Positions 53,697-63,530 of a stretch of DNA of 64,000 bases are shown here, one piece after another. The stretch comes from Tridacna crocea (lineage: Eukaryota; Mollusca; Bivalvia; Cardiida; Cardiidae), in assembly GCA_943736015.1 (NCBI GenBank), contig OX031071.1:13612119-13676118 (forward strand). The letters are read 5' to 3'. How positions within the stretch are numbered: position 1 is the first letter of the stretch; each line of letters begins with the position of its first letter. The notes beneath the pieces were generated by a model, which saw nothing but the letters and a program-made list of their open reading frames with translations, searched no databases and was not told the DNA's origin. Both the position numbers and the translations under genes were made by a program.

Positions 53697-53929
53697 GACT
53701 GCTTTTGTTGTTGAAGAGGTCGAAGGAGTAGTGCCAAAAGGGAATTTGTCATGTTAAATTACTGAATACTACACACATGAAAAAAAAAAAACCAGCATAC
53801 ATATTTTGAAACCAAGGGATTTGGTACAGGAGAAATTGAATATAGGAATTAACAGAACAGTCTGAAGCATAAAACTACAGTATTTTTCGACAGCCAAATC
53901 CAGTTTGTAAGGTATGCAGAGCCACCCAA

Positions 53930-54056
53930 TCAAATCAACTGTAAAGCACGAAGGACAGGGATTTCCACATCAACATTACTGCTGTCTTCGTTGGTAAAAT
54001 AAGCCACCCAAGTATCTCTGAACAATGCTTTATCAATGTAGCCAGGTATAAACTGC
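53930..54056 (-). pseudogene. EF-hand gene exon 2, part after the insertion
   Basis: GCAGTTTATACCTGGC reads (K)QFIPGYIDKALFRDTWVAY and continues to ALQLI, TGA. It is only in frame with the upstream part if the element is absent. Confidence 0.75.
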
Positions 54057-54285
54057 TTAACCCATTACCACACAATCCCTACTTTTGACGCCCCTGAGAA
54101 AGAAGCCTTTTGAAAACACTGTGGGAAAAGGAGAAAATGCTGGTAACCAGCATTTTCTCCTTTTCCCACAGTGTTTTCTACCCTTTCCAGAACAAATTTC
54201 TATTTTTCAGTCACCTTTTTTTTGTCGTCTGCAAATGCTTTCAATTTGGACCAGTCCAAAATTTTCTCGTGTGGTAAAGAGTTAA
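54057..54285. mobile_element. TTAA-hairpin element, A, inserted in a coding exon
   Basis: TTAA 54057-54060 and 54282-54285; near-perfect hairpin; left end CCCATTACCACACAATCCC. Its good state (few mismatches) suggests a young insertion. Confidence 0.95.
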
Positions 54286-54596
54286 AATCTCCAATGAAAT
54301 CCTTATCCAACTTATCTATACCCCAGGATCTCATGGCGACGATATATTCCTCCTTCGATATTTGCCCGTCGTTATTAACATCAAAAAGATCAATACATTC
54401 GCTCAATATCTGGTACATTCTTTTGCCAAAGGCTTCCTTGTTGTCTTCATATTCTTTAGACATCTTCTCTACGAACTCGTCAGGTTCCATTTTATCTTGA
54501 CCATGTACAAACATGGAATTCCAGAATGCCCGGAAATCTGCCTTCAACTGTGCAGCTCTCTCCTCTGACATCCTATGGTGCTTACTGAACCTGGTC
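54286..54596 (-). CDS. EF-hand gene exon 2, part before the insertion
   Basis: Acceptor TTTTTAAATTTCACAG; one base completes Ala34, then TRFSKHHRMSEERAAQLKAD to KLDKDFIGD and the first base of Phe138. Confidence 0.8.
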
Positions 54597-54814
54597 CTGT
54601 GAAATTTAAAAACAAGTGTAATATGATGGAAAAGACATACTCTACATGCAGGATGATTTGTTTTGAAGATGCGAGATGCATGTATACAAGAACCTTGATA
54701 ATTTATTGCCAAATTTGGGCAAAATTATTCAACCTATTACAGTGCATTTATTTGAAACATAACAAAGCAATTCAAACTAGATACATCTGAGCCTTGCACT
54801 GGCAAAAGTGGGGC

Positions 54815-55045
54815 TTAACCCTTTCCCAAAGGACACACTTTTGGACTGGACCAAATTGAAAGCATTTGCAGACGACAATTCAACTCTTGCTGAAAAGATT
54901 ATTTCTGTCTATGATATAGTAGAAAACATTGTGGGAAAAGGAGAAAATGCTGGTTATACTGGCATTTTCTCCTTTTCCCACAATGTTTTCAAAAGGCTAC
55001 TATTCCAGACCCGTAAAAACCAGGGATTGTTTGGGAAAGGGTTAA
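54815..55045. mobile_element. TTAA-hairpin element, D, joined to the next
   Basis: In the intron of the EF-hand gene. Hairpin with TATACTGG instead of TACC in the core. Shares TTAA 55042-55045. Confidence 0.85.
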
Positions 55046-55219
55046 ACCATTACCACACAATCCCTACTTTTGACGACCCTGAGAAAGAAGCCTGTAGAAA
55101 ACATTGTGGGAAAAGGAGAAAATCCTGGTAACCAGCATTTTCTCCCTTTCCCACAATGTTTTCCAAAGCCTTTTTCTCTCAGGGTCATCAAAAGTAGGGA
55201 TTGTGTGGTAATGGGTTAA
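55042..55219. mobile_element. TTAA-hairpin element, fully palindromic (two left halves)
   Basis: 178 bases. Left half ACCATTACCACACAATCCCT, TTTTGACGACCCTGAG, hairpin arm; right half is the complement of the same left half (GGGTCATCAAAAGTAGGGAT, TGTGGTAATGGGTTAA). The whole element is one hairpin. Confidence 0.85.
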
Positions 55220-55345
55220 CTTATTTTTATTCTTTGGAGTCTACTGGAAAAAAACTCTCTTACTCAGTTACGCAGGGAAACCATTTTCTTTTGAAGAATT
55301 AAAGGACTACAACAACATGTACCAGTATTAATATAAATTTAATGT

Positions 55346-55369
55346 TTATGTACTGTACTGTACTGTACT
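55346..55369. repeat. (TACTG)n pentanucleotide repeat
   Basis: TGTACTGTACTGTACTGTAC, four to five units. Confidence 0.9.
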
Positions 55370-55457
55370 TCGTTTTTTTTATTTTGAAGAATGGAAATGC
55401 ATGTATGGCTTAAATTTGGTAAGTTAGAAAAAATGGGGGAAGGGGTAAAAAATTAGT

Positions 55458-55641
55458 TTAACCCTTTCCAAAATGACAAATTTTGGACCCTTCTAAACCG
55501 AAACAGTTTGCAGACGACAATTTTTTTTTTGGAGAAAATGGCAGAAAGTTCTCAATAAGGGTAGAAAACACTGTGGGAAAAGGATAAATTGCTCGTTACT
55601 GCAGACATATAAAAACCAGGGCTTGTTTGGGAAAGGGTTAA
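55458..55641. mobile_element. TTAA-hairpin element, B, right arm deleted
   Basis: TTAA both ends; after ATTGCTCGTTA it jumps to CTGCAGACATATAAAAACC. Confidence 0.8.
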
Positions 55642-55760
55642 ACTATAACAGTGCATTCCTTTTTAGCATCAAAAAGCAATACAAAACAAATACATTTATA
55701 TATTACATGTATTTACATTATTTACCTGCCTGCCTGCTTATTCATTCATTCATATATTTA

Positions 55761-55988
55761 TTAACCCTTTCCCAAATGACAAACTTTTGGACTAGACCAA
55801 ATTGAAAGCATTTGCAGACGACAATTCAAATCTTGCTGAAAAGATGATTTCTGTCAATGATTGGGTAGAAAACATTGTGGGACATGGAGAAAATGCTGGT
55901 TACCAGCATTTTCTCCTTTTCCCACAATGTTTTCAAAAGGCTACTATTCCAGACCCATAAAAACCAGGGATTGTTTGGGAAAGGGTTA
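55761..55988. mobile_element. TTAA-hairpin element, D
   Basis: TTAA both ends; left arm GGGACATGGAG against CTCCTTTTCCC. Confidence 0.85.
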
Positions 55989-56277
55989 ATTTATATATCT
56001 ATTTATTATTTATTCATTTTCAATCTTTTGAGTCTATAAGAAAAATATTTTCTTACTCAATTACACAATTTTTTGTTCCGACAAATTTGTGGCTGACATC
56101 AAGCAATCTCTCCTTTGCCAAAAATGAAAATTTTAGCCTGTATGTATCACTTTTGAGATTTGTTTAAATTGTATGAAAATGTGTTTAAACATGTTACAAT
56201 ATATAATGGAAAAGTGCCAAAACCTTAGACAAATTCAATTAGACAAACAAAATTCACTGGACAAAATTAATACATAC

Positions 56278-56378
56278 GCAAATAAATCGGCATCCTCCAA
56301 AGTAATAGATCCATCTTTGTTTATGTCATTGGCTTCAAAAATAGCCCTCCATTTCTTGCATAAAAAATTGCCGGCCAT
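56278..56378 (-). CDS. EF-hand gene exon 1
   Basis: ATG at 56378 three bases after an AG (TTCTTTTTATAG), so a 5'UTR intron is possible; 33 codons MAGNFLCKKWRAIFEANDIN to DADLF plus GC; donor GC|GTATGT. Confidence 0.75.
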
Positions 56379-56478
56379 TTTCTATAAAAAGAAGAATGAA
56401 TTTATTTATTGAACTTTTTTCTACATCAAACCACAGTGTTGAGGGAATAAGCAAAAAAAAATCTTTATTTAACTTTAT

Positions 56479-56544
56479 TTAATGTTTTCTAAAGGCTCCT
56501 TCATTAGGGTCGTCAAAAGTAGGGATTGTATGGTAATGGGTTAA
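56479..56544. mobile_element. TTAA-hairpin element, half copy
   Basis: Only the outer part (AAAGGCTCCTTCATTAGGG to GGTAATGGGTTAA); shares TTAA 56541-56544. Confidence 0.7.
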
Positions 56545-56755
56545 CTCTCTGCCCAATGACAAAACTTTAGACTGGTCCAAATTGAAAGCTCTTGCAGACA
56601 ATAAACAAATATGATTCAAAAATTGAAAACTGTTATGAGAAGGATAGAAAACATTCTGGGAAAAGGAGAAAATACTGGTTACTAGAATTTTCTCCTTTTA
56701 CTATAATGTTTTCAAAAGCTCTCTTCTGTGAGATCCATGACTCTCTACCAAACAT
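56541..56755. mobile_element. TTAA-hairpin element, A-like, right end lost
   Basis: Left TTAA, core CTGGTTACTAGAATT; further remnants to about 57040. Confidence 0.7.
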
Positions 56756-57076
56756 TTTCCAGATCATCTGGTTCAATATCTTACTGCATAGATTGTTCCC
56801 AATGCTTCTTTCTCAAGAAAGACATTTTTCACCATTAGTGAAATTTTATTCGTTTTTTGTACTGCCCAAAATTTTGACAATTGGTAAAAAGTTTTACACC
56901 TGAACAAACCTTCAAATAAAATGATGGTTGTGTCAAAAACATTTCGGAAAAAGGAAAAAAAATGCTGATATAAAACAGAATTTTCTCTCCTACAATGTTT
57001 TTCCACTTTTCAAATTCAAAAACAAATCCCATTTTATAAGCTACAGGTAACTATGTCCTGAGCTGGTGCTTTCATT

Positions 57077-57303
57077 TTAACCAATTACCACACAATCCCT
57101 ACTTTTGACACCCCTGAGAAAGAAATCTTTAGAAAACATAGTGAGAAAAGGAGAAAATGCTGGTAACCAGCATTTTCTCCTTTTCCCACAATGTTTTCTA
57201 CCCTTCTCGAAAGAAATTTCAAATTTTCATCTTTTCATGTTGTCATCTGCAAAGGCTTTCAATTTGGGCCAGTCTAAAATATTGTCATTCGGTAATGGGT
57301 TAA
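57077..57303. mobile_element. TTAA-hairpin element, A
   Basis: TTAA both ends. Confidence 0.85.
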
Positions 57304-57645
57304 GAGCAAAGATTTTGTCTTTGCATAAAGAGTTGATTTCTAGAACAAAACAAAATTTTTAGATCCATCAAAATGGAAAGCATTTGCAGAGAACACCTTC
57401 TATGTGGATAAAATGATAAGTGTTTCAAGGGAAAGAACACTATGGGTAAAGAAGAAATGCTATATATCATTTTCCTCAGTTTCAACAGCCCCTGCATCAG
57501 CATGAGAGTGCCGTATAAACTCAATGGATACCGCTAGTCAAGAAATAACACCCAAATACTTGCGATGTCAATTCTGTAATTTCTGAAAAAGTAACACCGT
57601 TATCATAATTACCATTATAATTATTGTTAATTTCATCATTATAGC
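57304..57645. other. Remnant of a TTAA-hairpin element, otherwise nothing
   Basis: AAAATGGAAAGCATTTGCAG and ACACTATGGGTAAAGAAG (57370-57450) are an eroded left half. Confidence 0.4.
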
Positions 57646-57839
57646 AGAGCTCTAGATAAAGCGAGTGATTTTGATGTCAATATCAAATAATTATATTAAT
57701 TTTTCTGCACTTCACCCTATGTTGTGGGTACTCATTAGAATCGTCTCGTTGAGACGATTCTAATGAGTACCCACAACATGGGGTTTGAAAGAGAAATAAT
57801 AGACTTAGAATACCATCACTCCCTCTTGTCCAGCGCTCT
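57646..57839. mobile_element. ~190-bp foldback element, copy 2
   Basis: Ends AGAGCTCTAGATAAAGCGAG and CTCTTGTCCAGCGCTCT; perfect inner palindrome around GTTGTGGGTACTCATTAGAA with core CGTCTCGTTGAGACG. Confidence 0.75.
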
Positions 57840-58107
57840 ATTGCAGCAGTAACTTTTGTAGTGAAAGAGAGCAAAAAATAGTAAATACAGTATAAGTGCT
57901 TTACCTCGTGATATCTTAAGCGTCTTTTAAACTGAATTAAAGAAACAAACCGGATATTTATATCCATGTTCACTCGTTTCTACCCATAAATATATTATGT
58001 AAACTAAATGGAATTTTTACATTGTTGTACAATGATAATTTAGGTAAAGTAGCAAAACAGGTTTTTCAACTGTCTTTTTCTTAGGTATAATATTAACATG
58101 TCCCCGT
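57840..58107. other. No recognisable feature
   Basis: AT-rich; nothing supported. Confidence 0.35.
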
Positions 58108-58370
58108 TTATCCACTATCAGACAATCTTGTGTTCTCACAACCTTGATGAAAAAGCTTGTCAAAAAACGTTGAGAGAAAAGGAGAAAATGCTGATTAACT
58201 TTAAAGTATTTGCAGATATCAAATAAAAAGTAGCTAAAAAAGTTATTTCAGTATTTGATAGAGTAAAAAACAAAAAGGAGAAAATGCTAGAACTTATTCT
58301 TTTCTCACAATGTTTTCAGAAGTCTTCTTCCACTTAGTCTTTAAAACTCGGAATTGTGTGGTCAAAGGTT
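58108..58370. mobile_element. TTAA-hairpin element, decayed and chimeric
   Basis: TTTATCCACTATCAGACAAT start; two incomplete arms (58174 and 58272); end GTGTGGTCAAAGGTTAA. Confidence 0.55.
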
Positions 58371-58535
58371 AATTTGCCATCAACTGGCAAGATCCTAAAA
58401 TCTTATCCTCTTGTGAAAAGTTAAATATTACCTTTACTGATCCGTGTTTTGATGATATTTAGGAGGGAAAGCTGCAAGTAGCTTGGGATGAAATACTGAG
58501 TGAAGTTGTTATCTGGGAAAGCAGCCTGTATATAA

Positions 58536-58761
58536 TTAACCCTTTCCCAAACAAGCCCTGGTTTTTACGTGTCTGCAGTAAAAGTCTCTTGAAAACAGTG
58601 TGAGAAAAGGAGAAATTGCTCGTATCGAGCAATTTCTCCTTTTCCCACAGTTTTCTACCCTTTTTGAGAACTTTCTGCTATTTTCTCCAAATCTAAAAAA
58701 GTCTTCTGCAAACTCTTTCGCTTTAGAAGGGTCCAAAACTTGTCGTTTAGGAAATGGTTAA
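58536..58761. mobile_element. TTAA-hairpin element, B
   Basis: TTAA both ends; core GCTCGTATCGAGC. Confidence 0.85.
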
Positions 58762-58835
58762 TACACATACTATGTGAAGCACTGGTCTAGAAAATGAAGG
58801 AAAGTATGGGCTGCTGCACTTGCTGCCTGTATATG

Positions 58836-59082
58836 GCCTGCAACACACGAAAAAGGGACATTCCTACAATTGTGTAAAGTATTGTCTCTGATCAGCCTAC
58901 GCATTCCACGGAGGCTAATCCAAAACAAAACTTTCCGTTTTTGTGTAATTTTGTGTTTGGCACAAGTCTACTGTAGCACAAAATCTAGTGTAGTCTTAAA
59001 GTGCCGTCTTGGGTTAGCTTGCTCGGACTATGCAGGCTGATCTGATACAACACTTTACGCAAATGTCCGAATGCCCTTTAAT
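58836..59082. mobile_element. Palindromic CGTAAAGTGTCGTC element, copy 3
   Basis: GGCCTGCAACACACGAAAAA left; right end shortened at CAAATGTCCGAATGCCC. Confidence 0.65.
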
Positions 59083-59167
59083 TGAAATCATGTTGAAAAT
59101 AGCATTACACACCATACAAACCAACGATAAATAACATACCACCCTCGGCTTCTTTTCCCATAAGTCT

Positions 59168-59394
59168 TTAACAGACAACAATACTTTAGAATGGTCCAAA
59201 TGTACAAATTGAAAGCATTTCCTGACGACAAATTAAAGATGACTCAAATGCTGGATTGTGTCCTTCACAGAGTGGAAAACATTGTGGGAAAAGGAGAAAA
59301 TGCTGGTTTCCAGCATTTTCTCCATTTCCCACAATGTTTTCAGAGGGTGTCTTTCAAAGACTCGTTAAAACCTGAGATTGTTTGGTAAAGGCTG
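59168..59394. mobile_element. TTAA-hairpin element, A-like
   Basis: Left TTAA; hairpin core CTGGTTTCCAG; right end TTTGGTAAAGGCTGAAC decayed. Confidence 0.75.
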
Positions 59395-59489
59395 AACTTG
59401 GTTATCAATAAATTTTTTGATTGCTAATGGTATAATTCTGCTTCAAATGACCAGGTGTTTGGCTTTACATAAAATCTCTCAGCAACCAG

Positions 59490-59717
59490 TTAACCCTTTC
59501 CCAAACAAGCCCTGGTTTTTACATGTCTGCAGTTTATGTCTTTTGAAAACACTGTGGGAAAAGGAGAAATTGCTCATAATGAGCAATTTCTCCTTTTTCC
59601 ACAGTGTTTTCTACCCTTTTTGAGAACTTTCTGCCATTTTCTCCAAATCTAAAATTGTCGTCTGCAAACTCTTTTGGTTTGGAAGAGTCTAAAATTTGTC
59701 CTTTGTGAAAGGGTTAA
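59490..59717. mobile_element. TTAA-hairpin element, B
   Basis: TTAA both ends; core GCTCATAATGAGC, perfect. Confidence 0.85.
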
Positions 59718-59867
59718 AATCAAAGATTAGACTGAATCTTCCGGATCTGTTGAGTCTGACCTGGGTCCATGGCGTCTTCAATAGCTACCGGTAGCTGTAT
59801 CATTTTGAGTGGCTGTACTGTAAAATGAATTAAAAGGCAATTGATAGATTGATGTTTTGTTTATTTT

Positions 59868-60222
59868 TATTATATACCTAGCAGTGAAATCCTGGAATTT
59901 CCCAGTGTAATAAATTTTGATATCATCACTAGTGACGTTATCAACTTTCACTTTCTGCCGTTATTTGGGAACTACTTTTTTTTTTCGACTACATTTTTTT
60001 CGACTTTCAAACGCAAAATTACAAATAATGATGTTAATAAGGTATATAATAAATAGAATAATCAACTGGTTGTTTTTGATATGAAAAATATCTCACTCGG
60101 ATACGTAGTAAGGCGTTAAAAAACTCGTGCTACGCACTCATTTTTTTCAATGCCTAACAACGCATCCTCGTGAGATATTTTTCATATCAAAAACAACCAG
60201 TTGATTATCCTCTATATCTTTG
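59868..60222. mobile_element. Two-hairpin element, copy 2
   Basis: Same order as 15641-16017. The large foldback pairs AATCAACTGGTTGTTTTTGA and ATGAAAAATATCTCAC with the complement at 60170-60215. Confidence 0.75.
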
Positions 60223-60371
60223 CCACCTGTTGCCCAAAAAGGCGACATCCCAAAAAGATTAATTGTTACTTACATTATGTTATACTTGTAGGAGACAGTA
60301 AAAGATATTGGATAAAACTCTTGCTTACTCACACCAAATTCTGTAAGTGCTCAGTCACACAAAACCTTGGC

Positions 60372-60605
60372 TTAACCCATTACCACACAATCCCTACTTT
60401 TGATGCCCCTGAGAAAGAAGCCTTTAGAAAACATTGTGGGAAAAGGAGAAAATGCTGGTAACCAGCATTTTCTCCTTTTTCCACAATATTTTCTACTCTT
60501 CCCAAATAAAATTTTGATTCTTCAGTCACATTTATTTTGCCTTCTGCAAATGCTTTCAATTTGGACCAGTCTATAAAAACAAGGGATTGTTTGGGAAAGG
60601 GTTAA
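60372..60605. mobile_element. TTAA-hairpin element, A/D chimera
   Basis: Subfamily A to CAATTTGGACCAGTCTA, then abruptly TAAAAACAAGGGATTGTTTG, the right end of subfamily D. Shares TTAA 60602-60605. Confidence 0.8.
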
Positions 60606-60759
60606 CTCATTACCGCACAATCAGCATTGTCTCCTTTTCCCACAATGTTTTCCAATCTTCACTAAACAAATTTCAAATTTTCAATCACTTTTATTTTGTT
60701 GTCTGCAAATGCTTTTGATTAGGACAAACCTAGAATATTGTTGTTTGGTAAAGAGTTAA
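60602..60759. mobile_element. TTAA-hairpin element, A, left arm deleted
   Basis: 158 bases: CTCATTACCGCACAATCAGC joins directly to the right arm. Confidence 0.8.
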
Positions 60760-60825
60760 GGCTTTTACATCCATTTTGATAAACAGTGGACTGAATCACA
60801 TGTAAGAATGATTTTTTTGACTACA

Positions 60826-61175
60826 GAAAATTTAAAGATAGCAAAAGGTATCGCCCCAGTTCAGCCTGTACAAATTGCGCAGGCTGATATGGGGTGACAC
60901 AATTTGCATATGCATTAACTCTTTAGCAAATGAAAAAATTTGAGACTGGTCCGAATTGAAAGCATTTGCAGACGACAAAATAAACATAGCTAAAAAATTG
61001 GAAATTTGTCTCCAGCAAGGTAGAAAACATTGTGGGAAAAGGAGAAAATGCTGGTTACCAGCATTTTCTCATTTTCCTACAAAGTTTTCAAAAGGCTTCT
61101 ATCTCAGGGTCGGAAAAACTAATGATTGTTTGGTAAAGAGTTAAGCCCAGGCCTTTTGAGCATGGCTGAATGATA
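60826..61175. repeat. GTCAGCC/AAGCCCCC repeat split by a TTAA-hairpin element
   Basis: Left part CCCCAGTTCAGCCTGTAC to ATTTGCATATGCATTAA (60918); right part TTAAGCCCAGGCCTTTTGAG from 61141. Compare the uninterrupted copy at 1440-1480. Confidence 0.6.
60915..61144. mobile_element. TTAA-hairpin element, A
   Basis: TTAA both ends, exact insertion in the repeat above. Confidence 0.85.
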
Positions 61176-61278
61176 ATTCGACAAATTTGAATTTGAAAAA
61201 AAAAGCAAGCCTTGTAAACTTATAAGCAAGGCAGGACAAGGTAAACCAGTCCAACTTGTTTTGAAAACTGCTGTCTCA

Positions 61279-61524
61279 TTAACTCTTTACCAAACACCAT
61301 AATTTTAGGCTTGTCCATTTAGAGCATTTACAGACAACAAAAAATAAAGTGGCTCACAAATTTAAATATACTTTGACAAGAATAGAAATCATTGTTGAAA
61401 AAGGAGAAAATGCTACTTGCTAGTTATCACTTATCAGCATTTTCTCCTTTTCCAAAAATAATCTTAAAGTTTTGTTTTTTTTTCACTGAGTTGTTCAAAG
61501 TCAGTATTGTGTGGCAACTTTTAA
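61279..61524. mobile_element. TTAA-hairpin element, decayed
   Basis: TTAA both ends; core enlarged (CTACTTGCTAGTTATCACTT). Confidence 0.65.
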
Positions 61525-61625
61525 TGACACCCCAAAAAACCCAAAACTTTTGTAAACAATATAGAAAAAAGAGAAAATGTTGGTTACCAGCATTTTCTTC
61601 TCCAATAATGTTGTCTACCGTTTTA
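61521..61625. mobile_element. TTAA-hairpin element, internal fragment
   Basis: Arms around ATGTTGGTTACCAGCAT, between two copies. Confidence 0.6.
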
Positions 61626-61851
61626 ACCCTTTACCAAACAATCCCTTGATTTTACGACCCTGAGATAAGAACTTTTTGAAAACACTGCGGGAAAAGGAGA
61701 AATTGCTGGTAACCAGCATTTTCTCCTTTTCCCACAATGTTTTCTACCCTGCTAGAAACAAATTTCAATTTTTGAGTTCTGTTTATTTTGCCATCTGCAA
61801 GTGCTTTTAATTTAGACTAGTGTAAAATTTTGTCATTTGGTAAAGAGTTAA
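61623..61851. mobile_element. TTAA-hairpin element, A
   Basis: TTAA both ends; one arm has GAGAAATTGCTGG against CCAGCATTTTC. Confidence 0.85.
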
Positions 61852-61994
61852 GGACAAATTTCATGATTTGTGTGACATCCAATTTGTTTTCTACAAGTGC
61901 TTTCAAAAAGGACAAGTCAAAATATTTGCCGAGTAGTTAAGAATTAAAACACAAGATTGCAATATATTACCCCTTTCCCACACAATGCCAAGTT

Positions 61995-62223
61995 TTAACC
62001 CTTTACCCCATAAGGCATTTCTACAGTACCTCTAATTGACCCTAAATAACAGCAAGGACGAAGCCACTTTTTATGTGTATAGGGCACCTTTTGATAGCAT
62101 AGAAAACATTGTGACAAAAAGTGAAATTGCTCGTCAGGAGCAATTTCCCCTTTTGCCACAATGTTTTCCAAAGGCTCCTACAAGCAATGCATTGAAACAA
62201 GTATCTATGGAGTAAAGGGTTAA
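61995..62223. mobile_element. TTAA-hairpin element, C, joined to the next
   Basis: Inverted relative to 14785; shares TTAA 62220-62223. Confidence 0.85.
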
Positions 62224-62407
62224 CAACCCTATGAAAGAAGTCTTTTTAAAACATTGTGGGAAAAGGAGAAAATGCTTGTAACCAGGATTTCCCTCCTTTT
62301 CCCCCTAAATTTTCTATCCTATCAAAGATAGAAATCATCATTTTGAGCAAAGACCAAATTGTTGTTTGCAACTGTTTTCAGTTCAGAATAGTCTAAAATT
62401 TTGTCAA
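62220..62407. mobile_element. TTAA-hairpin element, both outer parts shortened
   Basis: TTAACAACCCTATGAAAG: the terminal ~25 bases of an A element are absent and the TTAA is the internal one. Confidence 0.65.
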
Positions 62408-62464
62408 CAGGCTTTACCCTTTCAGCTCCATCCAGGAAAAACTTTGGGCTTTTTACAGCCGGCA

Positions 62465-62512
62465 TCAATCAAGATCAGACTGCACAGCATATGCAATCTG
62501 ATCTTAGATCTA
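62465..62512. repeat. GATC-rich palindrome
   Basis: ATCAATCAAGATCAGACTGC, ACAGCATATGC, AATCTGATCTTAGAT. Confidence 0.65.
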
Positions 62513-62594
62513 TATTGTCAACTTACTGTCTCCTTCCTGGGTGGAACAGTTTACTCTTCATTGCACAGAAAAATTACTGTTCCTTGCAGTATTT

Positions 62595-62970
62595 TTAACT
62601 CGTTACCACACAATCCTGGCCTTAACTCATTACCAAACAACAAAATTTTAGGTTTGTCCAAATTGGAAGCATTTGCAGACGATAAAATGAAAGAGGCATA
62701 AAGTTTGAAATATGTTTTGTGAAAGGTAGAAAACATTGTGGGAAAAGGAAAAAATGCTGGTTACCAGCATTTTCCCCTTTTCCCAAATTTTTTTTTCTAA
62801 AGGCTTCTTTCTCAGGGGCTTCAAAAGTAGTGATTGTGTTGTAATGGGTTACAACTCTGATGAAGAAGCCTTTATCAAAACCATTTTGGGAAAAGGAGAA
62901 AATGCTTGAAACCAGCATTTTCTCCTTTTCCCACAATGTTTTTTACCCTTTAAAACAAAAAGTTCATGAA
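62595..62970. mobile_element. TTAA-hairpin element (outer) with a second one nested in it
   Basis: The outer copy starts TTAACTCGTTACCACACAAT, CCTGGCC and resumes after the inner copy as CAACTCTGATGAAGAAGCC with a good hairpin. Confidence 0.7.
62622..62852. mobile_element. TTAA-hairpin element (inner, nested)
   Basis: TTAA left; right decayed to TTAC; sits at the internal TTAA that A elements carry in their CTTTTAACGACCC segment. Confidence 0.75.
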
Positions 62971-62972
62971 AA

Positions 62973-63200
62973 ACCCTTTGCCACACAATGATGACTTTTA
63001 ACACCTCTGAGGAAGAAGCCTTTGGAAAACATTGTGGGAAAAGGAGAAAATGCTGGTAACCAGCATTTTCTCCTTTTCCCACAAAGTTTTCTACCCTATC
63101 AAAGCATTAAGACTGCACCATTTCACCTACTTTGGAACTTTGTCTGCAAGTGCTGTCAATTTGGATTGGTCTAAAATTTTGCTGTGTGGTAACAGGTTAA
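62973..63200. mobile_element. TTAA-hairpin element, A
   Basis: Left TTAA decayed, right intact; hairpin near perfect. Fragments of further copies follow to about 63325. Confidence 0.8.
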
Positions 63201-63325
63201 AGTATCACTTGATTAATTGTATGCAAATGCTTTCCATTTCTACAAGGCTAAATTGAGTCATCTGGTAAAGAGTTAAAAGCCCTCAGGGCTAGAGACATTA
63301 AAACTTACAATTGTGTGGTAAAGGG

Positions 63326-63530
63326 ACGACATAAGTACCTGTCATTGGCTTAAACAAATCAGTTTCAAAGCATGATGAATCACATGATTATCAGGTCCAG
63401 AAGTGCTCATGATAAGACTTTTTTTTCAACCAGGTAACAAGGGAGGCTATGCCAAAGCTATCGTCATAGGTGAAGTTTCTGCAAGAAAAAATCTATCAGT
63501 TACTAGGAATTTATTGCAAATAATATAGGA
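63326..63530. other. No firm feature
   Basis: A T-rich acceptor-like site (TTTTTTTTCAACCAG, 63435) is followed by GTAACAAGGGAGGCTATGCC, possibly an exon start; too short to judge. Confidence 0.2.

Larger units (their letters stand above)
53930..56378 (-). pseudogene. EF-hand sarcoplasmic calcium-binding-type gene, exon 2 split by a TTAA-hairpin element
   Basis: Exon 1 (56378-56278) and exon 2 (54596 onward) join in phase. Exon 2 is open to 54286, meets the element at TTAA 54282-54285, and its frame resumes after the other TTAA at 54056, ending at TGA 53930-53932. Leaving out the element and one TTAA gives 543 bases, 180 residues, close to the usual length of invertebrate sarcoplasmic calcium-binding proteins. 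EF loops: residues 18-29 (DINKDGSITLED) and 106-117 (DVNNDGQISKEE); the regions at 60-75 and after 139 look like degenerate EF-hands. Such proteins buffer calcium in the cytosol. As it stands the frame reads 27 element codons after Phe138 and stops at 54200. It is a disrupted allele or pseudogene unless the element is spliced or excised. Confidence 0.8.

Noticed and set aside
54200..54285. C-terminal extension of the EF-hand protein (NSLPHEKILDWSKLKAF...)
   Set aside because: These residues are the transposable element read through after the insertion; they do not belong to the family.
63436..63470. Short exon after TTTTTTTTCAACCAG
   Set aside because: Only about 35 bases to the next GTGAAG and no protein recognised; kept as a note only.
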